From NCBI GenBank assembly GCA_964501705.1, contig CAZCUQ010000003.1, positions 1 through 53,058 of the forward strand: DNA of 53,058 bases. The letters run 5' to 3'. Every line of letters starts with the position of its first letter. The first letter of the stretch is position 1. A model generated the notes under the pieces. That model was not told the DNA's origin and made no database searches. It saw only the letters and a program-made list of their open reading frames with translations. The stretch is from RGIG4694 sp964501705 (lineage in GTDB: Bacteria > Bacillota > Clostridia > Oscillospirales > Ruminococcaceae). Below, piece by piece: positions 8,620 to 16,094 of the stretch. The position numbers were made by a program, and so were the translations under genes.

Positions 8620-9024
8620 ATGAACATAGCACTTATTGCGCATGACTCGAAAAAGGAACTGATGGTGCAGTTCTGCATTGCATACTGCGGAATACTGTCA
8701 AGACACAACATCTGCGCGACAGGTACTACCGGCAAACAGGTAGCGCAGGCAACAGGACTTGATATACAGCGCTATTTAAGCGGCGCACAGGGCGGAGGAC
8801 AGCAGATAGGAGCAAGAATATCCTGCAACGAAATAGATTTGCTTTTGTTTTTCCGCGACCCGCTGTCTCCGAAGCCTCATGAACCTAACGATATGGATCT
8901 TCTGAGACTGTGCGATGTGCACAATATCCCCGTTGCAACTAACATAGCAACAGCAGAAGCGCTTATCCACGCGCTTGAAAGAGGAGATCTCGACTGGCGC
9001 GAGATCGTTAACCCTAACGTCTGA
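8620..9024 (+). CDS. mgsA: Methylglyoxal synthase homologue lacking the catalytic Asp
   Basis: The family converts dihydroxyacetone phosphate to methylglyoxal plus phosphate. The protein is 134 aa, with the conserved start IALIAHD (phosphate-site His-Asp), ATGTTG, FFRDP and CDVHNIPVATN. The motif that reads GGDQQ in the E. coli and B. subtilis enzymes, containing the catalytic base Asp71 (E. coli numbering), reads GGGQQ here (GAQGGGQQIGARI). The downstream PHEPD block reads PHEPND, so the second conserved Asp is also shifted or replaced. All other family blocks are intact, so this looks like a distinct subgroup rather than decay. AAGGAG precedes the ATG. Activity as a methylglyoxal synthase should not be assumed. 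Confidence 0.85.
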   Translation: MNIALIAHDSKKELMVQFCIAYCGILSRHNICATGTTGKQVAQATGLDIQRYLSGAQGGGQQIGARISCNEIDLLLFFRDPLSPKPHEPNDMDLLRLCDVHNIPVATNIATAEALIHALERGDLDWREIVNPNV

Positions 9025-9044
9025 TTATTAAAACAACACCGGTC

Positions 9045-9070
9045 AGAGGCAAGAAATTGCCTCTTTTTTT
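9045..9070 (+). terminator. Intrinsic terminator after mgsA
   Basis: AGAGGC and GCCTCT arms around AAGAAATT, then a run of seven or more T. Confidence 0.85.
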
Positions 9071-9135
9071 CGCTTTGTTTTGTCAGATCTTCGATTTCTC
9101 CGTCGATTGATTAGTGAATTTCATTAAATTACCTA

Positions 9136-9164
9136 TTGATTTTTTATAAAAAACATGATATAAT
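9136..9164 (+). promoter_or_regulatory. Promoter of the M23 peptidase gene
   Basis: TTGATT (9136-9141), 17 bp, TATAAT (9159-9164) with an extended -10 TGA directly before it. Confidence 0.75.
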
Positions 9165-9214
9165 AACATCTGTAACCAATTTGTAAACACATCTGTTTGC
9201 AGAAAGGAGAAAAT

Positions 9215-10906
9215 ATGACAAATAAAAAATCATTTCTTCATTCCGCCTGCGCTTTCGTCACGAGGCTGGGCGCACACTGTATAAGTATCGCGGCTTATCT
9301 CCCGAAAAAAATCGCGGACGAAGCGAAGGCTTTTTCACGATACGCGGAAAATCACCGTAAAGCAGAGCATGAAAAAACAAAAAAAATCAAAACAATCAAA
9401 AGAAAAGAAAAGAAACCGTTCTCTTATATCGCGGCAAATTATCTTTTCCCCGTTTGCGCTTTGGCGGCTTTCGCGGGAATTATACAGCATACCGCTTCAT
9501 TAAGCTACGGGATCTCGGTCGAGATCGACGGCGAAAATATGGGGATCGTTGAAGATTATTCAGACTACGGAAAAGCAAGAAAGGCTGTCGCCGAAAAAAC
9601 CGAGGACTACGAAACAAACGGAGTTTATTTCCGCTCGGCAAGACTTTCACTGAGACAGATCTCTTCCCGCGATGACGTTACCGACAGCGTGGGACTTACA
9701 AGAAAAATGGAAAATCAGCTGTCTGCGGCCTATCCCGAAATAACTCTTTCCGACGCGGCGGAAACAACTCCCGATTTTGAAGAGCTTATCGCCGACGAAA
9801 ACGACCCCGATGTTATCCCGGCCGTAATGGTAAAGGCAGGCGGCGTCGTATTAGGCTTCGTGAAAAGCTATGACGAGATAGAAAAGGCTCTCGATGAAAT
9901 GAAATCCGTCTGCTATGATATGAAAGGCGTGGAAAAGGAAAATGTCTTTTTCGATAAGGAAATAACCTTTGAACCGCGCAGTATCAACTATCACGCCGTG
10001 GTAGAACAGTCTAAGATAATAGAACTTTTGCAGGGAAATTCCTCGCGGAAAAAAACATATGAGGTGGTTGACGGGGATTTCCCCATTCTCATAGCTGAAA
10101 AGCTCGGCATGGAACTCGATGAGCTTATGGACTGCAAGGCTGTCTATAACGGCAGCGAAGTCTCTCTCTATGACAACAGCATACGCACGGGGACCGTTAT
10201 CGAAATACAATCGGACGAACCCTTTCTGAATGTTATGTATTCCGTTGATTCAAAATACGACAGCGTTATCGAATACTCGACAATAAAGGTGGATGACGAT
10301 ACCGTTCTTATCGGTCAGAGCGAGGTGGAAACCGTCGGTGAAAACGGACTTGAAACAATAACCTCGCAGATTACATATGAAGTGGTCAGAGATGAAAACG
10401 GCAATTGGACAAGCAACGCGGTAAAACGAAAGATAAAGGGAAGAGAAATTAAAAAATCACCTGTTTCCGAGGTGATAAAGGTCGGTACTCTTATCCCCGA
10501 CGCTCCGTGGGGAACAAATCCCGGTACAGGACAGTATTTTTGGCCCGTTGAGGGAGGGTATATTTCTTCCCGTTTCGGCGGAGAAAGAAATCATAAGGGA
10601 CTTGATATAGCCGCGCCTCTCGGAACACCTATTTACGCCGCCGCTTCGGGAACTGTTCTCGTATCGAAAATGGGTGACAACGGAGGCTACGGAAATTACG
10701 TCATAATAGAAAATGATGACGGAAATATTACTTACTATGCTCATCAGAGCGAGCTTGCCTGTGAGGCGGGCGATGCTGTGCAGCCGGGACAGGTCATCGG
10801 CTATGTCGGAAGCACGGGAGATTCCACGGGACCTCATCTTCATTTTGAAGTGCGAAGCCCCGACGGATATATGCTTGACCCTGAAGAATATGTGGCTCAG
10901 GAATGA
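9215..10906 (+). CDS. Membrane-anchored LysM/G5/M23 peptidoglycan endopeptidase
   Basis: Probable cell-wall hydrolase acting outside the membrane. A ~70-residue, strongly basic cytoplasmic tail precedes one membrane segment (about 73-95). A LysM-like peptidoglycan-binding segment follows (TYEVVDGDFPILIAEKLGM). A G5-type domain comes next (SVIEYSTIKVDDDTVLIG to VKRKIKG). The C-terminal peptidase M23 domain carries the zinc motifs NHKGLDIA (HxxxD) and GPHLHFE (HxH), so it should be active. ATG at 9215 follows AGAAAGGAGAAA; a TTG 18 nt upstream is out of place for this site. The gene has its own promoter and terminator. The long charged tail could bind cytoplasmic division or shape proteins, which is inference. 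Confidence 0.9.
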   Translation: MTNKKSFLHSACAFVTRLGAHCISIAAYLPKKIADEAKAFSRYAENHRKAEHEKTKKIKTIKRKEKKPFSYIAANYLFPVCALAAFAGIIQHTASLSYGISVEIDGENMGIVEDYSDYGKARKAVAEKTEDYETNGVYFRSARLSLRQISSRDDVTDSVGLTRKMENQLSAAYPEITLSDAAETTPDFEELIADENDPDVIPAVMVKAGGVVLGFVKSYDEIEKALDEMKSVCYDMKGVEKENVFFDKEITFEPRSINYHAVVEQSKIIELLQGNSSRKKTYEVVDGDFPILIAEKLGMELDELMDCKAVYNGSEVSLYDNSIRTGTVIEIQSDEPFLNVMYSVDSKYDSVIEYSTIKVDDDTVLIGQSEVETVGENGLETITSQITYEVVRDENGNWTSNAVKRKIKGREIKKSPVSEVIKVGTLIPDAPWGTNPGTGQYFWPVEGGYISSRFGGERNHKGLDIAAPLGTPIYAAASGTVLVSKMGDNGGYGNYVIIENDDGNITYYAHQSELACEAGDAVQPGQVIGYVGSTGDSTGPHLHFEVRSPDGYMLDPEEYVAQE

Positions 10907-10913
10907 ATTAAGA

Positions 10914-10951
10914 CTCGCCCGTTTTGATAACACGGGCGGGATTTTTTCTTT
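10914..10951 (+). terminator. Intrinsic terminator after the M23 peptidase gene
   Basis: CTCGCCCGT (10914-10922) pairs with ACGGGCGGG (10932-10940), followed by ATTTTTTCTTTTC. Confidence 0.85.
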
Positions 10952-11034
10952 TCCGGTGGGATAAAAGGTAAAACTTGACAGATGAACAAAGAAAGAATTA
11001 TTTCAAAACCGTGTGAAAATTTAAAAAATTATTG

Positions 11035-11063
11035 TTGACTTTTATCGGAGCGTGTGTTATAAT
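11035..11063 (+). promoter_or_regulatory. Promoter of cheC operon
   Basis: TTGACT (11035-11040), 17 bp, TATAAT (11058-11063), with TGT immediately before the -10 (extended -10). Confidence 0.8.
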
Positions 11064-11099
11064 AAACTTTAGATTCTATCGGTTAAGGGGGCTTCTGCG

Positions 11100-11714
11100 G
11101 TGGCAGTCACACGTTTTGAAGAACTTAATGAAATGCACCTGTCTGTTTTGCAGGAGCTCGGAAATATGGGGTCGGGCGGAGCGGCAACATCGCTTGCCAC
11201 AATGCTCTCAACCGCAACGGATATATCCGTTCCGACAGTCAGAAGAGTATCGGTAGGCGATTCAAAAAGGATCATAACCACGCTTTCATCGGCGGTGTAT
11301 CCCCTGCTTATCAGGCTGGGCGGAGATTTCGGAGGATTTATTCTTCATCTGCTCCCCTTTCCTTATATAACAAGAGTTGTGGGGACATTTTTCCCCGATA
11401 CGAAGGTATCGTCCGCAAACGACGTGAACGAGATGATATCATCGGTCATAAACGAGACTGTAAATATAACTTCGGCTTCTTACGCGAACGCTCTCGCGGA
11501 GCTTTCGGGAATGTGCGTGGATATCTCCACTCCGAATCATACTCTTACGGCTGCCGATGAAATATTTAAGGGCTGCCAAAATAACGCGGATATAATTTAT
11601 TTTGTCAATAATACTCTTGTCATCAAGGACGCGGGCGTTTCCGGAAATATGGTTTATTTTCCCGAAATAAAAAGCCTTTGTACACTGATGACGAAAATCG
11701 GAGTTCCATGCTGA
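11100..11714 (+). CDS. cheC: CheC-like CheY-P phosphatase
   Basis: Family role: dephosphorylates CheY-P in chemotaxis. The 204-aa protein has the two pseudo-symmetric ExxN phosphatase helices: ELGNMGSGGAATSLA near residues 18-32 and INETVNITSASYANALAEL near 117-135. Both Glu and Asn pairs are intact, as in CheC with two active sites rather than CheX. Start is GTG at 11100 with AAGGGG upstream. No other che gene lies near it; it is followed by a metallohydrolase gene 13 nt on. The only chemoreceptor in the window is 36 kb away. It may therefore act on another receiver-domain protein. Confidence 0.85.
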   Translation: MAVTRFEELNEMHLSVLQELGNMGSGGAATSLATMLSTATDISVPTVRRVSVGDSKRIITTLSSAVYPLLIRLGGDFGGFILHLLPFPYITRVVGTFFPDTKVSSANDVNEMISSVINETVNITSASYANALAELSGMCVDISTPNHTLTAADEIFKGCQNNADIIYFVNNTLVIKDAGVSGNMVYFPEIKSLCTLMTKIGVPC

Positions 11715-11727
11715 AGGGGAGAATGCT

Positions 11728-12513
11728 TTGTCAAGAATTTATCCGCTTTACTCTTCGAGCAGCGGAAACTGTACATATATCGGAAACCGCAGCGAGGGAA
11801 TACTTATCGACTGCGGCGTTTCCTTTTCAAGACTGAAATCGGCGCTTGACGGCTGCGGTATGCCGATGGGAGCAGTAAAGGCTGTTTTTATCACTCACTG
11901 TCACGGCGACCACATCAGGGGACTTAAAGTATTCACCAAAAAAACAGGCGTTCCCGTGTTCGCGCAGAGCGAAACATTAGATTCGCTTATCGGTCAGGAT
12001 ATGATATATTCTGTGTGCGAGGATGTATTAAGCTGTACCGAATTGTCTTTTTGCAGGGTCACGCCGTTTGAAACATCGCACGATACCATAGAATCGTGCG
12101 GATACAGGATAGATCTGAGCGATGGCAGCTCATGCGGGGTATGCACCGATCTCGGATTTGTTTCGGAAAAAGTCATAGCGGCTCTTTCAGGCTGCGGCGC
12201 CGTGCTTGCGGAATCAAATTACGATGATGAAATGCTCCGGGATTGTTCGTATCCGTCCTCGCTGAAAGAACGGATCCGCTCGGACAGGGGGCATCTTTCA
12301 AATATCGAATGTGCGCGGCTATGCGGAAAATTGATATCTTTGGGAACGCGGAGGTTTATTCTCGGTCATATCTCAAAGGAAAGCAACTCGGCGGAAAGAG
12401 CGCTTGAAGTAAACTGCAAAGAGCTTAAAAAATTGGGCTATGAGAGAAACAAGGACTACATAATGACAGCTGCGGATCCTTTTGGGGAAAATTCGGAGTT
12501 TATGGCGTTATAA
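11728..12513 (+). CDS. YycJ/WalJ-type metallo-beta-lactamase-fold hydrolase
   Basis: Predicted metal-dependent hydrolase or exonuclease. The metal-binding motif THCHGDH (HxHxDH) is near residue 52-58, with further ligands in ETSHD and GHIS. The N-terminus YPLYSSSSGNCTYIG and the overall 261-aa length match the YycJ/WalJ family, known from the WalRK operons of bacilli, where it has been linked to cell-wall and DNA metabolism. Start is TTG at 11728 after AAGGGGAGA, close behind cheC, so the two are probably one transcript ending at the terminator at 12513-12547. Substrate unknown. Confidence 0.85.
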   Translation: MSRIYPLYSSSSGNCTYIGNRSEGILIDCGVSFSRLKSALDGCGMPMGAVKAVFITHCHGDHIRGLKVFTKKTGVPVFAQSETLDSLIGQDMIYSVCEDVLSCTELSFCRVTPFETSHDTIESCGYRIDLSDGSSCGVCTDLGFVSEKVIAALSGCGAVLAESNYDDEMLRDCSYPSSLKERIRSDRGHLSNIECARLCGKLISLGTRRFILGHISKESNSAERALEVNCKELKKLGYERNKDYIMTAADPFGENSEFMAL

Positions 12514-12547
12514 AAAGAGAGATCCGTAAAGATCTCTCTTTTTTTAT
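12513..12547. terminator. Bidirectional terminator between YycJ-like and rubrerythrin genes
   Basis: AAAAAGAGAGATC and GATCTCTCTTTTT arms around CGTAAA, with T-tracts in both directions; it serves the two convergent genes. Confidence 0.9.
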
Positions 12548-12562
12548 TCAATGGTTAAGTTA

Positions 12563-13114
12563 TCACTTGAAATATCTGTTTAAAAGTCCGTTGAACGCAG
12601 CTCCGTGACGTGCCTCGTCCTTAGCCATTTCGTGAACGGTGTCGTGGATAGCGTCAAGATTTAATTCCTTAGCGCGCTTAGCGAGCTTGAGTTTGCCCTC
12701 GCAGGCGCCGCCCTCAGCCATAACTCTCATTTCGAGATTTTTCTTTGTATCGTCCGTAACTATCTCGCCGAGCATTTCAGCGAATTTAGCCGCGTGTTCA
12801 GCTTCTTCAAAAGCGATTCTTTTGTAAGCCTCGGCAACTTCGGGATAGCCCTGTCTGTCAGCAACTCTCGACATAGCAAGATACATTCCGACCTCGCTGC
12901 ATTCGCCGTTGAAATTTTCCTTGAGACCGTCGATGATTTCCTTGTCGTCAACGTCCTTAGCGATGCCTACAGCGTGCTCACAGGCCCAGGAAACATTTCC
13001 TTCCTCGGCAGCCTTATTGAATTTTGAAGCGGGAACTCCGCACTGAGGACATTTCTCCGGGGGGTTATCTCCCTCGTAAACATATCCGCATACAGAACAA
13101 ATCCACTTTGTCAT
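12563..13114 (-). CDS. Reverse rubrerythrin (N-terminal rubredoxin domain)
   Basis: Peroxide- and oxygen-reducing non-haem iron protein of anaerobes. The rubredoxin domain is N-terminal (CSVCGYVYEGDNPPEKCPQCG, two CxxC pairs), and the ferritin-like four-helix diiron domain follows. Diiron ligands are visible in ENFNGECSE, FEEAEHAA and DEARHG. This domain order is the reverse of classical rubrerythrin and matches the clostridial revRbr type. ATG has a good AGGTAC-type site. It is transcribed from a perfect -35 promoter with a PerR/Fur-type box covering the start site, so peroxide-responsive derepression is likely. It stands alone as a single-gene unit. Confidence 0.93.
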   Translation of the reverse strand: MTKWICSVCGYVYEGDNPPEKCPQCGVPASKFNKAAEEGNVSWACEHAVGIAKDVDDKEIIDGLKENFNGECSEVGMYLAMSRVADRQGYPEVAEAYKRIAFEEAEHAAKFAEMLGEIVTDDTKKNLEMRVMAEGGACEGKLKLAKRAKELNLDAIHDTVHEMAKDEARHGAAFNGLLNRYFK

Positions 13115-13142
13115 AATTATGTACCTCCAGTATTTTATGAGT

Positions 13143-13167
13143 CTTAATGATATTTATTATCATTAAG
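13143..13167. promoter_or_regulatory. PerR/Fur-family operator at the rubrerythrin promoter
   Basis: A perfect 10-bp inverted repeat, CTTAATGATA (13143-13152) and TATCATTAAG (13158-13167), with a 5-bp centre. The core TGATATTTATTATCA differs from the Fur 7-1-7 pattern TGATAATNATTATCA at one position. It lies just downstream of the -10 on the minus strand, over the expected start of transcription. PerR is the likeliest binder given the peroxide-defence gene; Fur is the alternative. Confidence 0.7.
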
Positions 13168-13170
13168 CTT

Positions 13171-13199
13171 AGTATATCATATCAAGAATGGTTTGTCAA
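13171..13199 (-). promoter_or_regulatory. Rubrerythrin promoter
   Basis: On the minus strand: TTGACA (13199-13194), 17 bp, TATACT (13176-13171). Confidence 0.8.
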
Positions 13200-13227
13200 T
13201 AGTTTTTGTTTAATTTTCACGTCATTT

Positions 13228-13995
13228 TCAATTTTTATTTTTCTTGTAAATTATGGATAATCCCTTGAGAAGCAGAGAATCGTCAAGAATAATATTTTCC
13301 TCGCAGAGAGGGACTATACTTCCCGCGAGTCCGCCCGTTGCGACGACTGTGTGGAAGGCGTTTCTTTCCTTGTTTATCATGCGGATAATTCCGTCAAGCT
13401 CTGCGGCGCTTCCGTACATAATACCCGATTTCATGCAGTCAACGGTATTGGCGCCGATAAGCTTTCTGGGTTTTTCGAGACTGATCTTGGGGAGCTGAGA
13501 GGTTTTTCCCGTAAGGCTTTCGAGCGATACCCTTATTCCGGGGATTATCATTCCGCCAAGATAGTTTTTGCTTTCATCGATCACGGAGATGGTAGTAGCC
13601 GTTCCCATATCAATGATGATGAGCGGAAGAGGATATTCGTTTATTCCCGCGACAGCGTCAACGACAAGGTCGCTGCCGAGCTGAGCGGGATTGTCGATAA
13701 TTATCGAAAGACCCGTTTTAAGTCCGGGACCGACAACGAGAGCGTTTTCTCCCGTTATTTTTTCCACGGCTTCCTTTATCGTGGAGGTAACGGACGGAAC
13801 GACCGAAGATATTATAGCTCCGTCGATCTCATCGGGATGGATTCCGTAAAGCTCCAGCACGATTTTTATCGAGATGGCGTACTGAAGCTCCGTAGCGGTG
13901 TGGTCTGTGGAAACTCTTTCCGCAAATTTTATTTTATCGTCCGAAAAGCAGCCCAAAACGATGTTGGTGTTTCCGACGTCAATTGCAAGAATCAA
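13228..13995 (-). CDS. coaX: Type III pantothenate kinase
   Basis: First step of coenzyme A synthesis (pantothenate to 4'-phosphopantothenate). The 255-aa ASKHA-fold protein has the phosphate motif DVGNTNIVLG at the N-terminus, GSDLVVDAVAG (catalytic Asp region), DMGTATT and a C-terminal ATGGLAG block. It begins 16 nt after the ptsI stop with AAGGAGATC as ribosome-binding site, so it is co-transcribed with ptsI. The window also holds an ECF S component of possible pantothenate type at 38.6 kb, which would supply its substrate if that assignment is right. Confidence 0.94.
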   Translation of the reverse strand: MILAIDVGNTNIVLGCFSDDKIKFAERVSTDHTATELQYAISIKIVLELYGIHPDEIDGAIISSVVPSVTSTIKEAVEKITGENALVVGPGLKTGLSIIIDNPAQLGSDLVVDAVAGINEYPLPLIIIDMGTATTISVIDESKNYLGGMIIPGIRVSLESLTGKTSQLPKISLEKPRKLIGANTVDCMKSGIMYGSAAELDGIIRMINKERNAFHTVVATGGLAGSIVPLCEENIILDDSLLLKGLSIIYKKNKN

Positions 13996-14011
13996 AGTAA
14001 GATCTCCTTTA

Positions 14012-15694
14012 TTACAGATTAATTTTGCTTTGAGGGATTTTTTCGGTGAAGTACGCGGACACTTCCGAATTAAGGTTGGTATTTCTTATTTTTTCACGGA
14101 GAGGGAGAACGTTTGACGGAGCGGTCGAAAGCTCATCCACGCCCATTTCAAGAAGCGTTTCGGTGATGGTAAGATCACCCGCAAGTTCCCCGCATATACC
14201 GCACCACGCTCCGCCCTTGTGAGCGTTTTTCACAGTCATATCTATCATTCTGAGAATGGCGGTGTGATGAGGATCGCAGAATTTTTCAAGCTTTGCGTTC
14301 TGCCTGTCAACGGCGAGGGTATATTGAGTAAGGTCATTTGTTCCGATACTGAAGAAATCAACTTCCTTGGCAAGCAGGTCGCTTATCATAACAGCCGCGG
14401 GAGTTTCTATCATTATGCCTATTTTAACATTGTCCGAGAACGGCTTGTTTTCGGCTGTAAGTTCGGATTTTACCTCGTTTAGTATTTCCTTTACCATATA
14501 GATCTCTCCTATGGAGGAAATCATAGGAAACATAATAGCGAGATTTCCATAGACGGAAGCGCGGTAAAGCGCACGGAGCTGGATTTTAAAATCGTCAACC
14601 TCGGTAAGGCTTATTCTTATGGAGCGGTAGCCGAGAGCGGGATTGTCTTCTTTTCCGTAGTCGGAGAAGGACGGTATTTTATCTGCTCCGAGGTCGGCCG
14701 TACGGATAATGACCTCTTTATTTTTCATGCGTTTCAGTACGGTTTTATAGCATCTGAACTGAGCTTCTTCCTTTGGAGGGATACCGTTCAGGAATAGAAA
14801 TTCGCTTCGGAACAGACCTATTCCGCCCGCGTCGCAGGAAATAACGTCGGTAAGCTCGTCGATACTTCCGATATTTGCGTAGACATTGATCTTCCGTCCG
14901 TCGAGAGTAACGTTGTCCTTGCCGATAAGGCTTAAAAGAAGCTCTTCATGCCGGCGTTCTATTTCAAGGCGTCTTGTCATTTCGCGGACGGTTTCCGCGT
15001 CGGGGTCAATATAGACCACGCCGCTGCTGCCGTCAACGATGACTTCTTTGCCGTTAAGCTCTTCGCTGAGAGCGTCATTGCCTATCGCGCATACGGCGGG
15101 TATCCTCATGCTTCTTGCGAGGATGGCCGTGTGCGAAGTATTTGAGCCGAGAGCGGTGCAGAACGCAAGAACCTTACTTCTGTCAAGACCGATAGTTTCG
15201 GACGGCGCGAGGTCGTCGGAGAAGATGATATTTTCTCCGTCGCCGGCTTCGGAGGACAGTTGGATATTCATAAGGTTTTTGAGCAGTCTGTCGGAGACAT
15301 CCTTGATATCGGCGGAGCGTGCTCTCAAGTATTCGCTTTCGACGGCGGCAAATGTGGCGGCGAGGCTTTCGCTTGTAAGAGCGACGGCATACTCGGCGCT
15401 GAGATGTTCCTCATTGATATATTTTCTGATAGAGCTTTCATAGTCGTTATCGGAGAGGATAAGCTTATGTATATTGAATATTTCGGCGTCTTCGATCCCG
15501 ACCTGAGAAAGCGCACGTTCATATAGCTCGTCAAGCTGAGAAAGCGTCATGGAGACCGCGCTGTCGAAGCGTTTATTTTCTTCCTTGCTGTCCTCGCTGT
15601 GGAATTCGCTTATAAAAATTTTTTCACGTTTAAAGAAGTTAACTTTACCTATAGCTATACCTTTTGCAACGCCTTTTCCTTTAAGTATTGTCAT
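14012..15694 (-). CDS. ptsI: PTS enzyme I (phosphoenolpyruvate-protein phosphotransferase)
   Basis: Transfers phosphate from PEP to HPr, feeding all PTS permeases including the glucose-type one at 24.6 kb. The product is 560 aa, near the usual ~570. The phospho-His domain carries GSNTSHTAILARSM (the active His after TS). The PEP-binding barrel shows GIGLFRSEFLFL, IGIMIETPAAVMI, FSIGTNDLTQYTLAVDR and GAWCGICGELAG. Start ATG has AAGGAAGTGAG ahead. No ptsH is adjacent; coaX follows instead. A minus-strand TATAAT at 15743-15738 may belong to its promoter, but I see no well-spaced -35 for it. Confidence 0.96.
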   Translation of the reverse strand: MTILKGKGVAKGIAIGKVNFFKREKIFISEFHSEDSKEENKRFDSAVSMTLSQLDELYERALSQVGIEDAEIFNIHKLILSDNDYESSIRKYINEEHLSAEYAVALTSESLAATFAAVESEYLRARSADIKDVSDRLLKNLMNIQLSSEAGDGENIIFSDDLAPSETIGLDRSKVLAFCTALGSNTSHTAILARSMRIPAVCAIGNDALSEELNGKEVIVDGSSGVVYIDPDAETVREMTRRLEIERRHEELLLSLIGKDNVTLDGRKINVYANIGSIDELTDVISCDAGGIGLFRSEFLFLNGIPPKEEAQFRCYKTVLKRMKNKEVIIRTADLGADKIPSFSDYGKEDNPALGYRSIRISLTEVDDFKIQLRALYRASVYGNLAIMFPMISSIGEIYMVKEILNEVKSELTAENKPFSDNVKIGIMIETPAAVMISDLLAKEVDFFSIGTNDLTQYTLAVDRQNAKLEKFCDPHHTAILRMIDMTVKNAHKGGAWCGICGELAGDLTITETLLEMGVDELSTAPSNVLPLREKIRNTNLNSEVSAYFTEKIPQSKINL

Positions 15695-16029
15695 GCTTTC
15701 TCACTTCCTTTTGAGTTGATAGTTCTATCTGAATTTAATTATAGTAAAAAAACATTACGAAAAATCTATCAAAAAATGAACGAATTGTAATTTTTGTTGA
15801 AAGAATACAAAAATGTTGAAAAGAAATCTTTGCGAGTAGTTAAAAATTCCCGCCATTGTCTCCTTTTTTTGTTTTTTCGTTTGGGTTACATTTTTTTTGC
15901 CGTATTATGCCACATAATGAGATCCGACTTGAAAAAACCATTTTTTCAAAAATTCTCAATCTCTGACACGACTTTTTTGTTGAATTGATATGAAAATAAC
16001 TCGTACTTATCATTTTTTGATAAAAAAGC
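15695..16029. other. AT-rich divergent intergenic region, nothing identified
   Basis: About 335 bp between divergent ptsI and recJ. Apart from the possible ptsI -10 near 15740, I see no gene, repeat or strong structure; short open frames here are low-complexity and unconvincing. Confidence 0.5.
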
Positions 16030-16058
16030 TTGATTAAAGAAAAAAATAATGCTATAAT
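16030..16058 (+). promoter_or_regulatory. Promoter of the recJ-relA-hemZ operon
   Basis: TTGATT (16030-16035), 17 bp, TATAAT (16053-16058), with extended -10 TGC. Confidence 0.75.
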
Positions 16059-16094
16059 ACTATTTAAGTACAATGCTGCGAAAGAGGGGATAAA

